Shown here piece by piece: positions 53,342 through 60,532 of a DNA stretch of 64,000 nt (its first letter is position 1; every line of letters starts with the position of its first letter). The position numbers and the translations under genes are program-made. The stretch lies in NCBI RefSeq assembly GCF_014650715.1, contig NZ_BMVM01000005.1:186001-250000 (forward strand), given 5' to 3'. This DNA is from Streptomyces bluensis (GTDB lineage: Bacteria; Actinomycetota; Actinomycetes; Streptomycetales; Streptomycetaceae). The notes under the pieces are model-generated. The model had not been told where the DNA came from. It saw only the letters and a program-made list of their open reading frames with translations, and made no database searches.

Positions 53342-53363
53342 GCATGGCCTGATCGAGCCATGC
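53342..53363. promoter_or_regulatory. Inverted repeat upstream of the IclR gene
   Basis: Perfect 7-bp arms GCATGGC (53342-53348) and GCCATGC (53357-53363) around CTGATCGA. It lies about 80 bp before the regulator start, so it may be an autoregulatory operator. It differs from the 17-bp cluster operator. Confidence 0.5.
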
Positions 53364-53440
53364 ATGGTTCCGTGGAGGGCCAGATTCAGCCACAGACCGC
53401 GTTCTGAGGAAGGCAACGGATTGATCGGGAGGTTCTTCAC

Positions 53441-54253
53441 ATGAGCGTCACCTCGGTTGGCCGCGCCGACGTTCCACCCCTCGTACCCGACCCACCCGAC
53501 GACTCCGTCCCCTGCATCGTGTCACCGATGAACTCGGTCCTCGGCAAGGTCAGACCCATTCTGGAGGCGTTCACTCCCGAGGACGACGCTCTCTCCCTCG
53601 CCGAGCTGGTGCGCCGCACGGGCGTCGCCAAGGCCACCGTGCACCGGCTCGCGCAGGAACTCGTGGTGTGGGGGCTGCTGGAGCGGTCGGGCTGTGACTA
53701 CCGGCTCGGGCTGCGGCTGTTCGAGATGGGCCAGCGGGTCCACCGGCAGCGCATCCTGCGTGAGGTGGCCCAGCCGTACATGGAGGACCTTCTGCTCGCC
53801 ACCCAGGAGACCATCCACTTCGCCATCCACGACAGCCTGGACGTGGTGTACCTGGAGAAGATCTTCCCCCACCGAGGGCTGAACGAGGAGTCCCGGGTGG
53901 CGGGCCGGCTGCCGCTGTACTGCACGGCCACCGGCAAGGCGATCCTCGCCTTCTCCCCGAGCACGCTCTTCGTCGACGTGGTCAGGAACGGTCTGAAGCC
54001 GTTCACCCGGCACACGGTCACCTCACCGGGCCGGCTGCGGGCCCAGCTGGAACGGATCCGGGCGGAGGGCATCGCGACCGAGGCCGAGGAGATCCGCCTC
54101 GGGTACACGAGCATGGCCGTGCCGGTCTTCGGCAGCCGGTCCACACTCGTCGGCGCGCTCTCCATCACGGCGCCCACCTATCGCATGGATCCCACCGGGC
54201 ACGCCGGCGCGCTGCGCGCCGCCGCCCTCGGGATCAGCCGGTCACTGCGGTGA
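53441..54253 (+). CDS. IclR-family regulator of the catabolic cluster
   Basis: A 270-aa IclR-type transcription factor: HTH at about residues 33-90 (LSLAELVRRTGVAKATVHRLAQELVVWGLLE), effector domain from about 105 (QETIHFAIHDSLDVVYLEKI, ATGKAILAF). It sits in the middle of the aromatic cluster, so it is the obvious candidate to activate it with an aromatic effector, as PobR/PcaR-type IclR proteins do. GGGAGG 8 nt upstream supports ATG 53441; ATG 53528 would shorten it by 29 residues. It overlaps the next gene by 4 nt (GTGA). Confidence 0.92.
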   Translation: MSVTSVGRADVPPLVPDPPDDSVPCIVSPMNSVLGKVRPILEAFTPEDDALSLAELVRRTGVAKATVHRLAQELVVWGLLERSGCDYRLGLRLFEMGQRVHRQRILREVAQPYMEDLLLATQETIHFAIHDSLDVVYLEKIFPHRGLNEESRVAGRLPLYCTATGKAILAFSPSTLFVDVVRNGLKPFTRHTVTSPGRLRAQLERIRAEGIATEAEEIRLGYTSMAVPVFGSRSTLVGALSITAPTYRMDPTGHAGALRAAALGISRSLR

Positions 54254-54795
54254 GCGCGGTCCTTCAGGCGGTGCTCACCCGGGCCCGGAAACTGATCGGG
54301 CAGTGGGAGAGCGAGGACTGCGGCGTCCTCGCCGTGAAGGACTTCTGCCGCTACGCAGCGGCCCTGGGCGACCTCGACTACATCCGCACGGCCCGTGCAC
54401 AGGAGGCGGCCCGGGAACCCGTCGTCGCTCCCGCCCTGTTCCTCGCCGGGACGCTGAGCTGGGAGGACGGCCCGGCTGAGGACGAGCTGAGCCCGGACGG
54501 GCTGGCCGCGCGCGACTCGCCCTGCACGGACGGCCTGCCGGTACGGCAGGTGCACGGAGGCCAGTCGGTCCGGCTGGGCCGGTCCCCGGTCTCGGGGATG
54601 CGGGTCACCGCGGCCCGGTCGCTCGTCTCGGCCGACCACCGGCACGGCCGGTCGGGTGAGTTCGTGTTGCTCGGCGTCACCACCCGATTCACCTCGCAGG
54701 ACGGAGCCGAACTGATGGCGGTGGACGAGACGATCGTCGTCCTGGACGGTGTCCCGGACGACACGGTCAAGGAGCCGAAGGGGGCCGGCGTATGA
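54250..54795 (+). CDS. MaoC-type hydratase, FAS1-like N-terminal subunit (pair 2)
   Basis: A 181-aa hotdog-fold protein of the FAS1-like dehydratase class (KDFCRYAAALGDLDYI near the start), with an insert-like stretch at 75-110. It lacks the HRIHYD catalytic signature and should pair with the next protein. GTG 54250 overlaps the IclR stop, and its end overlaps the partner by 4 nt. A parallel pair is encoded at 43686-44626, so the cluster has two MaoC heterodimers. Confidence 0.78.
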   Translation: MSAVLQAVLTRARKLIGQWESEDCGVLAVKDFCRYAAALGDLDYIRTARAQEAAREPVVAPALFLAGTLSWEDGPAEDELSPDGLAARDSPCTDGLPVRQVHGGQSVRLGRSPVSGMRVTAARSLVSADHRHGRSGEFVLLGVTTRFTSQDGAELMAVDETIVVLDGVPDDTVKEPKGAGV

Positions 54796-55253
54796 CGGCG
54801 ACCGTCCCCGTCGCAGGGCAGCCCTGCACGCCGCGCACCTACTCCCACAGCAGGGTGCAGCTCTTCCGGTTCAGCGCCGTGTCCTGGAACTCCCACCGCA
54901 TCCACTACGACGCCGGGTACGCGGCCCTGGAGGGCTTCCCGGACGTGGTGGTGCAGTCCACGCTGCACGGCGAGACCCTCAGCCGGTACGCGCTGGAGTG
55001 GGCCGGACCCGGCGCCGCCCTGGAGTCGGTGAGCTGGCGCAACCGGGCCACCGCCGTGGCCGGTGAGCGGCTCACCTGGTCCGCGACGGTGCGCACGGTC
55101 GAGCCCTGCGACGGGGGCGCCCGGGTGACGCTGGACGTCGCCGTCCACAAGGACGACGGCGTCCCCTGCGTCACCGGGCACGTCGGACTCACCTGGCGTG
55201 CTGCTCGTACCAGCCCCTCAGCAGGGTCGTCCCCAGCTCCGGCGACTTCTTGA
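54792..55253 (+). CDS. MaoC-type hydratase, catalytic subunit (pair 2)
   Basis: A 153-aa MaoC protein with catalytic signature SWNSHRIHYDAGYAALEGF, similar to the pair-1 catalytic subunit. Starts by overlapping its partner by 4 nt. The last 20 codons are encoded antisense to the end of the second binding-protein gene (65-nt convergent overlap, 55189-55253) and read PSAGSSPAPATS, which has no MaoC character. The functional fold probably ends near residue 135. Confidence 0.8.
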   Translation: MTATVPVAGQPCTPRTYSHSRVQLFRFSAVSWNSHRIHYDAGYAALEGFPDVVVQSTLHGETLSRYALEWAGPGAALESVSWRNRATAVAGERLTWSATVRTVEPCDGGARVTLDVAVHKDDGVPCVTGHVGLTWRAARTSPSAGSSPAPATS

Positions 55254-56196
55254 TCAGCTTCTGCTCGACCAGGAAGCCGGCGATCTTCTCGGACTCGGTG
55301 ACATCCGTGTCGTCGATGCCGCGGGCGGCGAAGGTGATCTCCGGCAGCACCTTCGCCGTCTGGTCCGCGGGCAGTTTGACCTGCTGTTCGGAGGCCTTCG
55401 CCGCGGCGGCGGGATCGTCGGTGACGAGCTTGTCCGCCTCGGCGACCACCTTGAAGACCTTGCCCGCGACGTCTTCGTTGTCCTTCAGCCAGCTCTGGTC
55501 GGCCAGCAGCCACTGCACGTACTTCACCCCGAAGTCACCGATGCGCCCCGCGATGTGGCCGCCCGCCGCGTCACCCCGGGCCGCCCACGGCTCGAAGAGG
55601 ACGTAGGCGTCGATCGAGCCCTGCTCCAGCATGCCCGGGATCTCGGGCGGTGAACTCTCCAGGATCTTCACGGACTTCGGGTCGATGCCGTTGTGTTTCA
55701 GGTACTGGTGCGTCGCGTAGAGGCCGAGGCCGCCGATCGACGCCATCGTCCTGATCTGCTGCGGAGAGTCGATGCCGTCGCGCAGGACGACCTTGAGGTA
55801 GCGGTCGGAGGACTGGAAGATGCCCAGGGCCCGCAGTCCGGGGTTGGCGACCATCAGTGGCAGCGCTGTGGAGTCGGCGTTGGCCGCGATCTGCGCCGTG
55901 CCCGCGGTGACCGCCTGAGAGGCCGCGGGACCGCCCTCGGTCTTCACGAGTTCGACATTGACGCCCGCCTTCTTGAACATGCCGCGCTCCACGGCGAGGT
56001 AGAAGGGCGCGTAGGAGGCGTCCACCCCGAGGGCGAGCCGGACGGTCGGCTGCCCCGCGGACGACACACCCGTCGAATCCGTGCTGCCCGCCGTACAGGC
56101 CGTGGTGAGGACCAGCGCCGCGCAGGCGGCGGTCAGAGCGAGACTCCTGGTCCCGAGGCCCCTTGTCCTGAGGCGGGACCTGTCGTTTGTGTGCAT
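55189..56196 (-). CDS. Orphan ABC substrate-binding lipoprotein (NMT1/SsuA-like)
   Basis: A 335-aa binding protein closely resembling the one at 47318-48325: QPTVRLALGVDASYAPFYLAVERGMFKKAGVNVELV, SDRYLKVVL, and a similar C-terminus. The signal region ends in TTACTAG (Cys 34 probable lipid anchor). No permease or ATPase lies next to it, so it probably shares the importer at 45649-48325. GGGAGG before ATG 56196 decides the start. It is divergent from the reductase gene, with operator D in the gap. Confidence 0.88.
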   Translation of the reverse strand: MHTNDRSRLRTRGLGTRSLALTAACAALVLTTACTAGSTDSTGVSSAGQPTVRLALGVDASYAPFYLAVERGMFKKAGVNVELVKTEGGPAASQAVTAGTAQIAANADSTALPLMVANPGLRALGIFQSSDRYLKVVLRDGIDSPQQIRTMASIGGLGLYATHQYLKHNGIDPKSVKILESSPPEIPGMLEQGSIDAYVLFEPWAARGDAAGGHIAGRIGDFGVKYVQWLLADQSWLKDNEDVAGKVFKVVAEADKLVTDDPAAAAKASEQQVKLPADQTAKVLPEITFAARGIDDTDVTESEKIAGFLVEQKLIKKSPELGTTLLRGWYEQHAR

Positions 56197-56283
56197 CTGC
56201 ATCCTCCCAGGGCGGGGAATGGTGAGCGGGGGGTGCTGGACCGCCGACCCTCCCAGTGCCGGCCCGCCGGGCATAAGCGGAGC

Positions 56284-56300
56284 GTCCTGCTCACCGGAAC
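56284..56300. promoter_or_regulatory. Operator D, 17-bp dyad
   Basis: GTCCTGC-TCA-CCGGAAC, matching operator C in right arm and spacer. It sits 7 nt upstream of the reductase-ferredoxin promoter; in the binding-protein direction I see a TTATGC -35 but no clear -10. Confidence 0.55.
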
Positions 56301-56307
56301 GAACTCA

Positions 56308-56336
56308 TTGGGCGGTACCGGAGCCCTCCCTAGCCT
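56308..56336 (+). promoter_or_regulatory. Predicted promoter of the reductase-lower-pathway operon
   Basis: -35 TTGGGC (56308-56313), 17-nt spacer, -10 TAGCCT (56331-56336), 7 nt after operator D. ATG 56344 follows the -10 by 7 nt, so the message would be leaderless. Confidence 0.5.
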
Positions 56337-56343
56337 CCGGAGC

Positions 56344-57369
56344 ATGAGCGTTCTTTCCGACATGCCGGTGACCGAGGACGAGTCGTCGCGCCGGATCGAG
56401 ACCGACGTCCTGATCATCGGCGCCGGGCCCGCGGGCCTCTACGGCACCTACTACGCGGGTTTCCGCGGGCTTCGGGTCGCGGTCATGGACGTACTGCCCC
56501 AGTGCGGCGGCCAGATCAGCGCGATGTACCCCGAGAAACCCATCTTCGACATCGCCGGGCTCCCCTCGGTGCGCGGCCGTGACCTGGTGGACAACCTGGT
56601 CGCGCAGGCCGAACCGTACGGGCCGGTCTACCTCCTCGGCGAGCGTGCGGCCGAACTGTCCCACGACGCGGACGGCCGGCCCGTCGTCCGCAGCGACCAG
56701 GGGACCGAGGTCCACGCCGGGGCCGTGGTGATCACTGGGGGAGTGGGCACGTTCACCCCCCGGCCGCTGCCGGCGGGCGAGGCCTTCCTCGGCCGCGGCC
56801 AGATCTACTTCGTGGCGCAGCCCGCCGACCACACCGACCGGGACGTGGTGATCGTCGGCGGCGGCGACAGCGCCTTCGACTGGGCGGTGACCCTCGCCCC
56901 CGTGGCCCGGTCCGTCACGCTCGTGCACCGCACCGACCGGTTCCGCGCCCACCGCGCCACCGTGGAGAAGGCGCGCGACCTCGGCATCGAGATCCTCGCC
57001 GACTCCGAGGTGAGCGCCCTGCACGGCACCTCGCACCTGGAACACGTGGAGATCCGGCACCGGCTCGACCGGACCACCCGCCTGCTGCCCGCACAGACCG
57101 TCGTCGCGGCCCTCGGCTTCAAGGCCGACCTCGGCCCGCTCCAGCACTGGGGCCTGACGCTGCGGGCACGCCGTATCGCCGTCGACACCCGGATGGCCAC
57201 CAACATCCCCCGCGTCTACGCCGCGGGCGACATCACCGACTACCCGGGCAAGGTGCGCCTCATCTCCGTCGGCTTCGGCGAGGTCGCCACCGCGGTCAAC
57301 AACGCCGCCACCGTCATCGACCCGGAGGCCCAGCTGTTCCCCGGGCACTCCACCGAGAAGGAGAACTGA
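56344..57369 (+). CDS. Ferredoxin-NADP+ reductase, thioredoxin-reductase-like
   Basis: A 341-aa FAD/NADPH protein: FAD motif GAGPAGLYGTYYAG, NADPH motif VVIVGGGDSAFDWAV and C-terminal YAAGDITDYPGKVRLISVGFGEVATAVNNA, the layout of YumC-type ferredoxin-NADP reductases. It lies next to a ferredoxin and feeds electrons from NADPH to the Rieske oxygenase. ATG 56344 is the family start. Confidence 0.9.
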   Translation: MSVLSDMPVTEDESSRRIETDVLIIGAGPAGLYGTYYAGFRGLRVAVMDVLPQCGGQISAMYPEKPIFDIAGLPSVRGRDLVDNLVAQAEPYGPVYLLGERAAELSHDADGRPVVRSDQGTEVHAGAVVITGGVGTFTPRPLPAGEAFLGRGQIYFVAQPADHTDRDVVIVGGGDSAFDWAVTLAPVARSVTLVHRTDRFRAHRATVEKARDLGIEILADSEVSALHGTSHLEHVEIRHRLDRTTRLLPAQTVVAALGFKADLGPLQHWGLTLRARRIAVDTRMATNIPRVYAAGDITDYPGKVRLISVGFGEVATAVNNAATVIDPEAQLFPGHSTEKEN

Positions 57370-57370
57370 G

Positions 57371-57697
57371 ATGGCCTACGTCATCGGGTCGGCCTGCGTC
57401 GACATCATGGACCGGTCCTGTGTCGAGGAATGCCCGGTCGACTGCATCTACGAAGGTGCCCGCAAGCTCTACATCAACCCCACCGAGTGCATCGACTGCG
57501 GCGCCTGCGAGATCGCCTGCCCCGAGCAGGCCATCACGGTCGACCGGAAGGCGGACCCCGGACACCGCGAGGACAACAAGCAGTTCTTCGAGGTGGTCCT
57601 GCCCGGCCGGAGCGAGCCGCTCGGGACGCCGGGCGGCGCGAGCGGAGTCGGCCGCGTCGACGCCGACTCCCCGCTGATCGCGAAGGTGGGCGCATGA
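57371..57697 (+). CDS. fdxA: 7Fe ferredoxin
   Basis: A 108-aa ferredoxin with the [3Fe-4S]/[4Fe-4S] pattern: MAYVIGSACVDIMDRSC and EECPVDCIYEG, then CIDCGACEIACP. It begins 1 nt after the reductase stop. It most likely carries electrons to the Rieske oxygenase; low-redox FdxA-type ferredoxins also serve cytochrome P450s. Typical length and fold. Confidence 0.92.
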   Translation: MAYVIGSACVDIMDRSCVEECPVDCIYEGARKLYINPTECIDCGACEIACPEQAITVDRKADPGHREDNKQFFEVVLPGRSEPLGTPGGASGVGRVDADSPLIAKVGA

Positions 57698-58578
57698 CGG
57701 CCCGCGAGGTACCCAGGACCGGTCCCGACGTGGCCAATACCGGTCCCGACGTGGTCAAGGCCGCTCCCGACGTGCTCAAGACCGCTCCCGACGTGGTCAA
57801 GGCCGCCGACATCCTGGCCGAGGCCACCCGCACGGGCAGGGCCTGCCCTCCCGTACGCCCCCTGCTCCCCGACGGCGACATCGACGCCGCGTACGCGGTG
57901 CAGCGCGTCAACGTCGACCGGGGGCTCGCCGCCGGACGGCGGATCGTCGGCCGCAAGATCGGGCTCACCTCCCCCGCCGTGCAGCGGCAACTCAGCGTGG
58001 ACCAGCCCGACTTCGGGGCGCTCTTCGCCGACATGGCGGTCCCGGAGTCAGGTGTGGTGGCCGCCGGGCGGCTGCTCCAGCCCAAGGTGGAGGCGGAGAT
58101 CGCGCTCGTCCTCGGCGCCGATCTGCCGCACGCCGAGTGCACGGTGGCCGACGTGCTGCGGGCGGTCGACTTCGCGCTGCCCGCGCTGGAGATCGTGGAC
58201 AGCCGGATCGAGGGCTGGGACATCCGCCTCGTCGACACCGTCGCCGACAACGCCTCCAGCGGACTGTTCGTGCTCGGCGGCACGCCCGTGCCCCTGTCGG
58301 GCCTGGACCTGCGCGGTGTCCGGATGACGATGACCCGGGGCGGCGAGGCCGTGTCCGAGGGCACCGGCGCCGACTGCCTCGGCAGCCCGCTCAATGCCGC
58401 GGCCTGGCTCGCCTCCACGGTGGCCGGCAGGGGCGATCCCCTGCGGGCCGGAGACCTGGTGCTCACGGGGGCGCTCGGGCCCATGGCGGTCGCCGCCCCC
58501 GGTGACCGGTTCGAGGCACGGATCAGCCAACTGGGCCGGGTGGCGGTCGAGTTCGCAGCGGAAGGAGAGGGACTGTGA
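57694..58578 (+). CDS. mhpD: 2-oxopent-4-enoate hydratase, MhpD-like
   Basis: A 294-aa fumarylacetoacetase-superfamily hydratase that adds water to 2-hydroxypenta-2,4-dienoate: GRKIGLTSPAVQRQLSV, QPKVEAEIALVLG, ALEIVDSRI and LGSPLNAAAWLA. ATG 57694 overlaps the ferredoxin stop (ATGA). Residues 9-36 are four copies of a 7-aa repeat (TGPDVAN, TGPDVVK, AAPDVLK, TAPDVVK), so the true family domain begins after about residue 38. Followed by the MhpF and MhpE partners in the pathway order. Confidence 0.9.
   Translation: MTAREVPRTGPDVANTGPDVVKAAPDVLKTAPDVVKAADILAEATRTGRACPPVRPLLPDGDIDAAYAVQRVNVDRGLAAGRRIVGRKIGLTSPAVQRQLSVDQPDFGALFADMAVPESGVVAAGRLLQPKVEAEIALVLGADLPHAECTVADVLRAVDFALPALEIVDSRIEGWDIRLVDTVADNASSGLFVLGGTPVPLSGLDLRGVRMTMTRGGEAVSEGTGADCLGSPLNAAAWLASTVAGRGDPLRAGDLVLTGALGPMAVAAPGDRFEARISQLGRVAVEFAAEGEGL
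57718..57801 (+). repeat. 4 x 21-bp tandem repeat in the hydratase N-terminus
   Basis: Units accggtcccgacgtggccaa(t) at 57718, 57739, 57760 and 57781, each 21 bp, differing at several positions. In frame, seven residues per unit, PDV conserved. Units 2 and 4 differ least. Confidence 0.9.
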
Positions 58579-59519
58579 GTACCCGCACCAAGGTGGCCGT
58601 CATCGGCTCCGGCAACATCGGCACCGACCTCATGATCAAGGTGCTGCGGCTGTCGAAGAGCCTGGAGATGGCGGCGATGGCCGGGATCGACCCGGACTCC
58701 GACGGACTGGCGCGCGCACGGCGCCTGAAGGTCGCCACCACCCACAGGGGCGTCGAAGGGCTCGTCGAGCTGGACGAGTTCGCCGACGTCGGCATCGTCT
58801 TCGACGCGACCTCGGCGGGTGCCCACCGTCACCACGAGGAGGTACTGCGCCCGCTGGGCCGCACCCTCGTCGACCTGACCCCGGCCGCCATCGGCCCCTA
58901 TGTCATCCCCCCGGTCAACGGCGACGCCCACCTGGACGCACCGAACGTCAACATGGTCACGTGCGGCGGGCAGGCCACGATCCCGATCGTCGCCGCCGTC
59001 TCGGCGGTGACCCCGGTGCACTACGGCGAGATCGTCGCCTCCATCGCCTCGCGCTCCGCCGGACCCGGCACACGGGCGAACATCGACGAGTTCACCGAGA
59101 CCACCGCCCGCGCCATCGAGCAGGTCGGCGGTGCCGCCCGGGGCAAGGCGATCATCGTCCTCAACCCGGCCGAACCCCCGCTGATCATGCGGGACACCGT
59201 GCACTGCCTGGTCTCGGAGTGCGACGAGGAGGCCGTCACCGCCTCCGTCGAGACCATGGTCGGCCGGGTCCAGGCATACGTGCCCGGCTACCGGCTCAAG
59301 CAGAAGGTGCAGTTCGACCGGATCGCGGCCGACGACCCGCTCCGAGCCCTGGTCCCCGCCGCCACCGACGCGTTGAGGGTGTCGGTGTTCCTGGAGGTCG
59401 AGGGCGCCGCCCACTACCTGCCCGCCTACGCCGGAAACCTCGACATCATGACCTCGGCCGCGCTGCGTACCGCCGAACGCCTGGCCGCCCACGACACCCG
59501 GCAGGGGGCCACCGCATGA
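58575..59519 (+). CDS. mhpF: Acetaldehyde dehydrogenase (acetylating), MhpF/BphJ-like
   Basis: A 314-aa enzyme converting acetaldehyde and CoA to acetyl-CoA. NAD motif GSGNIGTDL at the N-terminus and catalytic Cys in MVTCGGQAT are present. GTG 58575 overlaps the hydratase stop (GTGA). It channels acetaldehyde from its partner aldolase, encoded next. Confidence 0.95.
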   Translation: MSTRTKVAVIGSGNIGTDLMIKVLRLSKSLEMAAMAGIDPDSDGLARARRLKVATTHRGVEGLVELDEFADVGIVFDATSAGAHRHHEEVLRPLGRTLVDLTPAAIGPYVIPPVNGDAHLDAPNVNMVTCGGQATIPIVAAVSAVTPVHYGEIVASIASRSAGPGTRANIDEFTETTARAIEQVGGAARGKAIIVLNPAEPPLIMRDTVHCLVSECDEEAVTASVETMVGRVQAYVPGYRLKQKVQFDRIAADDPLRALVPAATDALRVSVFLEVEGAAHYLPAYAGNLDIMTSAALRTAERLAAHDTRQGATA

Positions 59520-60532
59520 CCGCCGAACTGTACGTCCAGGACGTCACCCTGCGCGACGGCATGCACGCCATCCGGCACCGCTACACCGTCGAGCAGGCCC
59601 GCACCATCGCCGCCGCCCTCGACACCGCAGGCGTCCGCGCCATCGAGATCGCCCACGGCGACGGCCTGTCCGGCTCCAGCATCACCTACGGCGTCGGCGC
59701 CCACACCGACTGGGAGTGGATCGAGGCCGTCACCGAGGCCGTGCACCGGGCCACCCCCACCACCCTGCTGCTGCCCGGCATCGGCACCCTGCACGACCTC
59801 AAGCAGGCCCACACCCTCGGCATCCGCTCGGTACGCATAGCCACCCACTGCACCGAGGCCGACATCGCCGCCCAGCACATCGCCGCCGCACGGGAGTTGG
59901 GCATGGACGTCGCCGGGTTCCTGATGATGTCCCACCTGGCCGAACCCGCCGAACTGGCCCGCCAGGCCCACCTGATGGAGTCCTACGGCGCCCACTGCGT
60001 GTACGTCACCGACTCCGGCGGCCGGCTCACCATGGACGGCGTACGCGACCGCTTCCGCGCCTACCGCGACGTCCTGTCCCCCGACACGGAGCTGGGCATC
60101 CACGCCCACCACAACCTCGGCCTCGGCGTGGCCAACAGCGTCGTCGCCGTCGAGGAGGGCGTCACCCGCATCGACGCCTCGCTGGCAGGACAGGGCGCGG
60201 GGGCGGGGAACTGCCCGCTGGAGGCGTTCGTCGCGGTCGCCGACCTGATGGGCTGGGCGCACGGCTGCGACCTGTTCCCGCTCATGGACGCCGCCGACGA
60301 CCTCGTACGCCCCCTCCAGGACCGCCCCGTACGCGTCGACCGCGAGACCCTCACCCTCGGCTACGCGGGCGTGTACTCCAGCTTCCTGCGCCACGCCGAG
60401 ACCGCCGCCGCCCGCTACGGCCTCGACACCCGCACCATCCTCGTCGAGGTTGGCCGGCGCGGCATGGTCGGCGGCCAGGAAGACATGATCACCGACATCG
60501 CGCTCGACCTGGTGGGGGAGGGGCGGGCATGA
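59516..60532 (+). CDS. mhpE: 4-hydroxy-2-oxovalerate aldolase, MhpE/BphI-like
   Basis: A 338-aa DRE-TIM metallolyase that splits 4-hydroxy-2-oxovalerate into pyruvate and acetaldehyde: LRDGMHAIRH, HAHHNLGLGVANS and the C-terminal communication domain (GGQEDMITDIALDL). ATG 59516 overlaps the MhpF stop. Completes the meta-cleavage lower pathway. Confidence 0.95.
   Translation: MTAELYVQDVTLRDGMHAIRHRYTVEQARTIAAALDTAGVRAIEIAHGDGLSGSSITYGVGAHTDWEWIEAVTEAVHRATPTTLLLPGIGTLHDLKQAHTLGIRSVRIATHCTEADIAAQHIAAARELGMDVAGFLMMSHLAEPAELARQAHLMESYGAHCVYVTDSGGRLTMDGVRDRFRAYRDVLSPDTELGIHAHHNLGLGVANSVVAVEEGVTRIDASLAGQGAGAGNCPLEAFVAVADLMGWAHGCDLFPLMDAADDLVRPLQDRPVRVDRETLTLGYAGVYSSFLRHAETAAARYGLDTRTILVEVGRRGMVGGQEDMITDIALDLVGEGRA

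Noticed and set aside
54792..55253. Frameshift at the end of the second MaoC gene
   Set aside because: The catalytic core is complete; the odd tail is explained by overlap with the convergent gene, not by a broken frame.
57718..57801. CRISPR-like regular repeats
   Set aside because: The units are contiguous, in frame and coding, without spacers; it is a tandem repeat in a gene.
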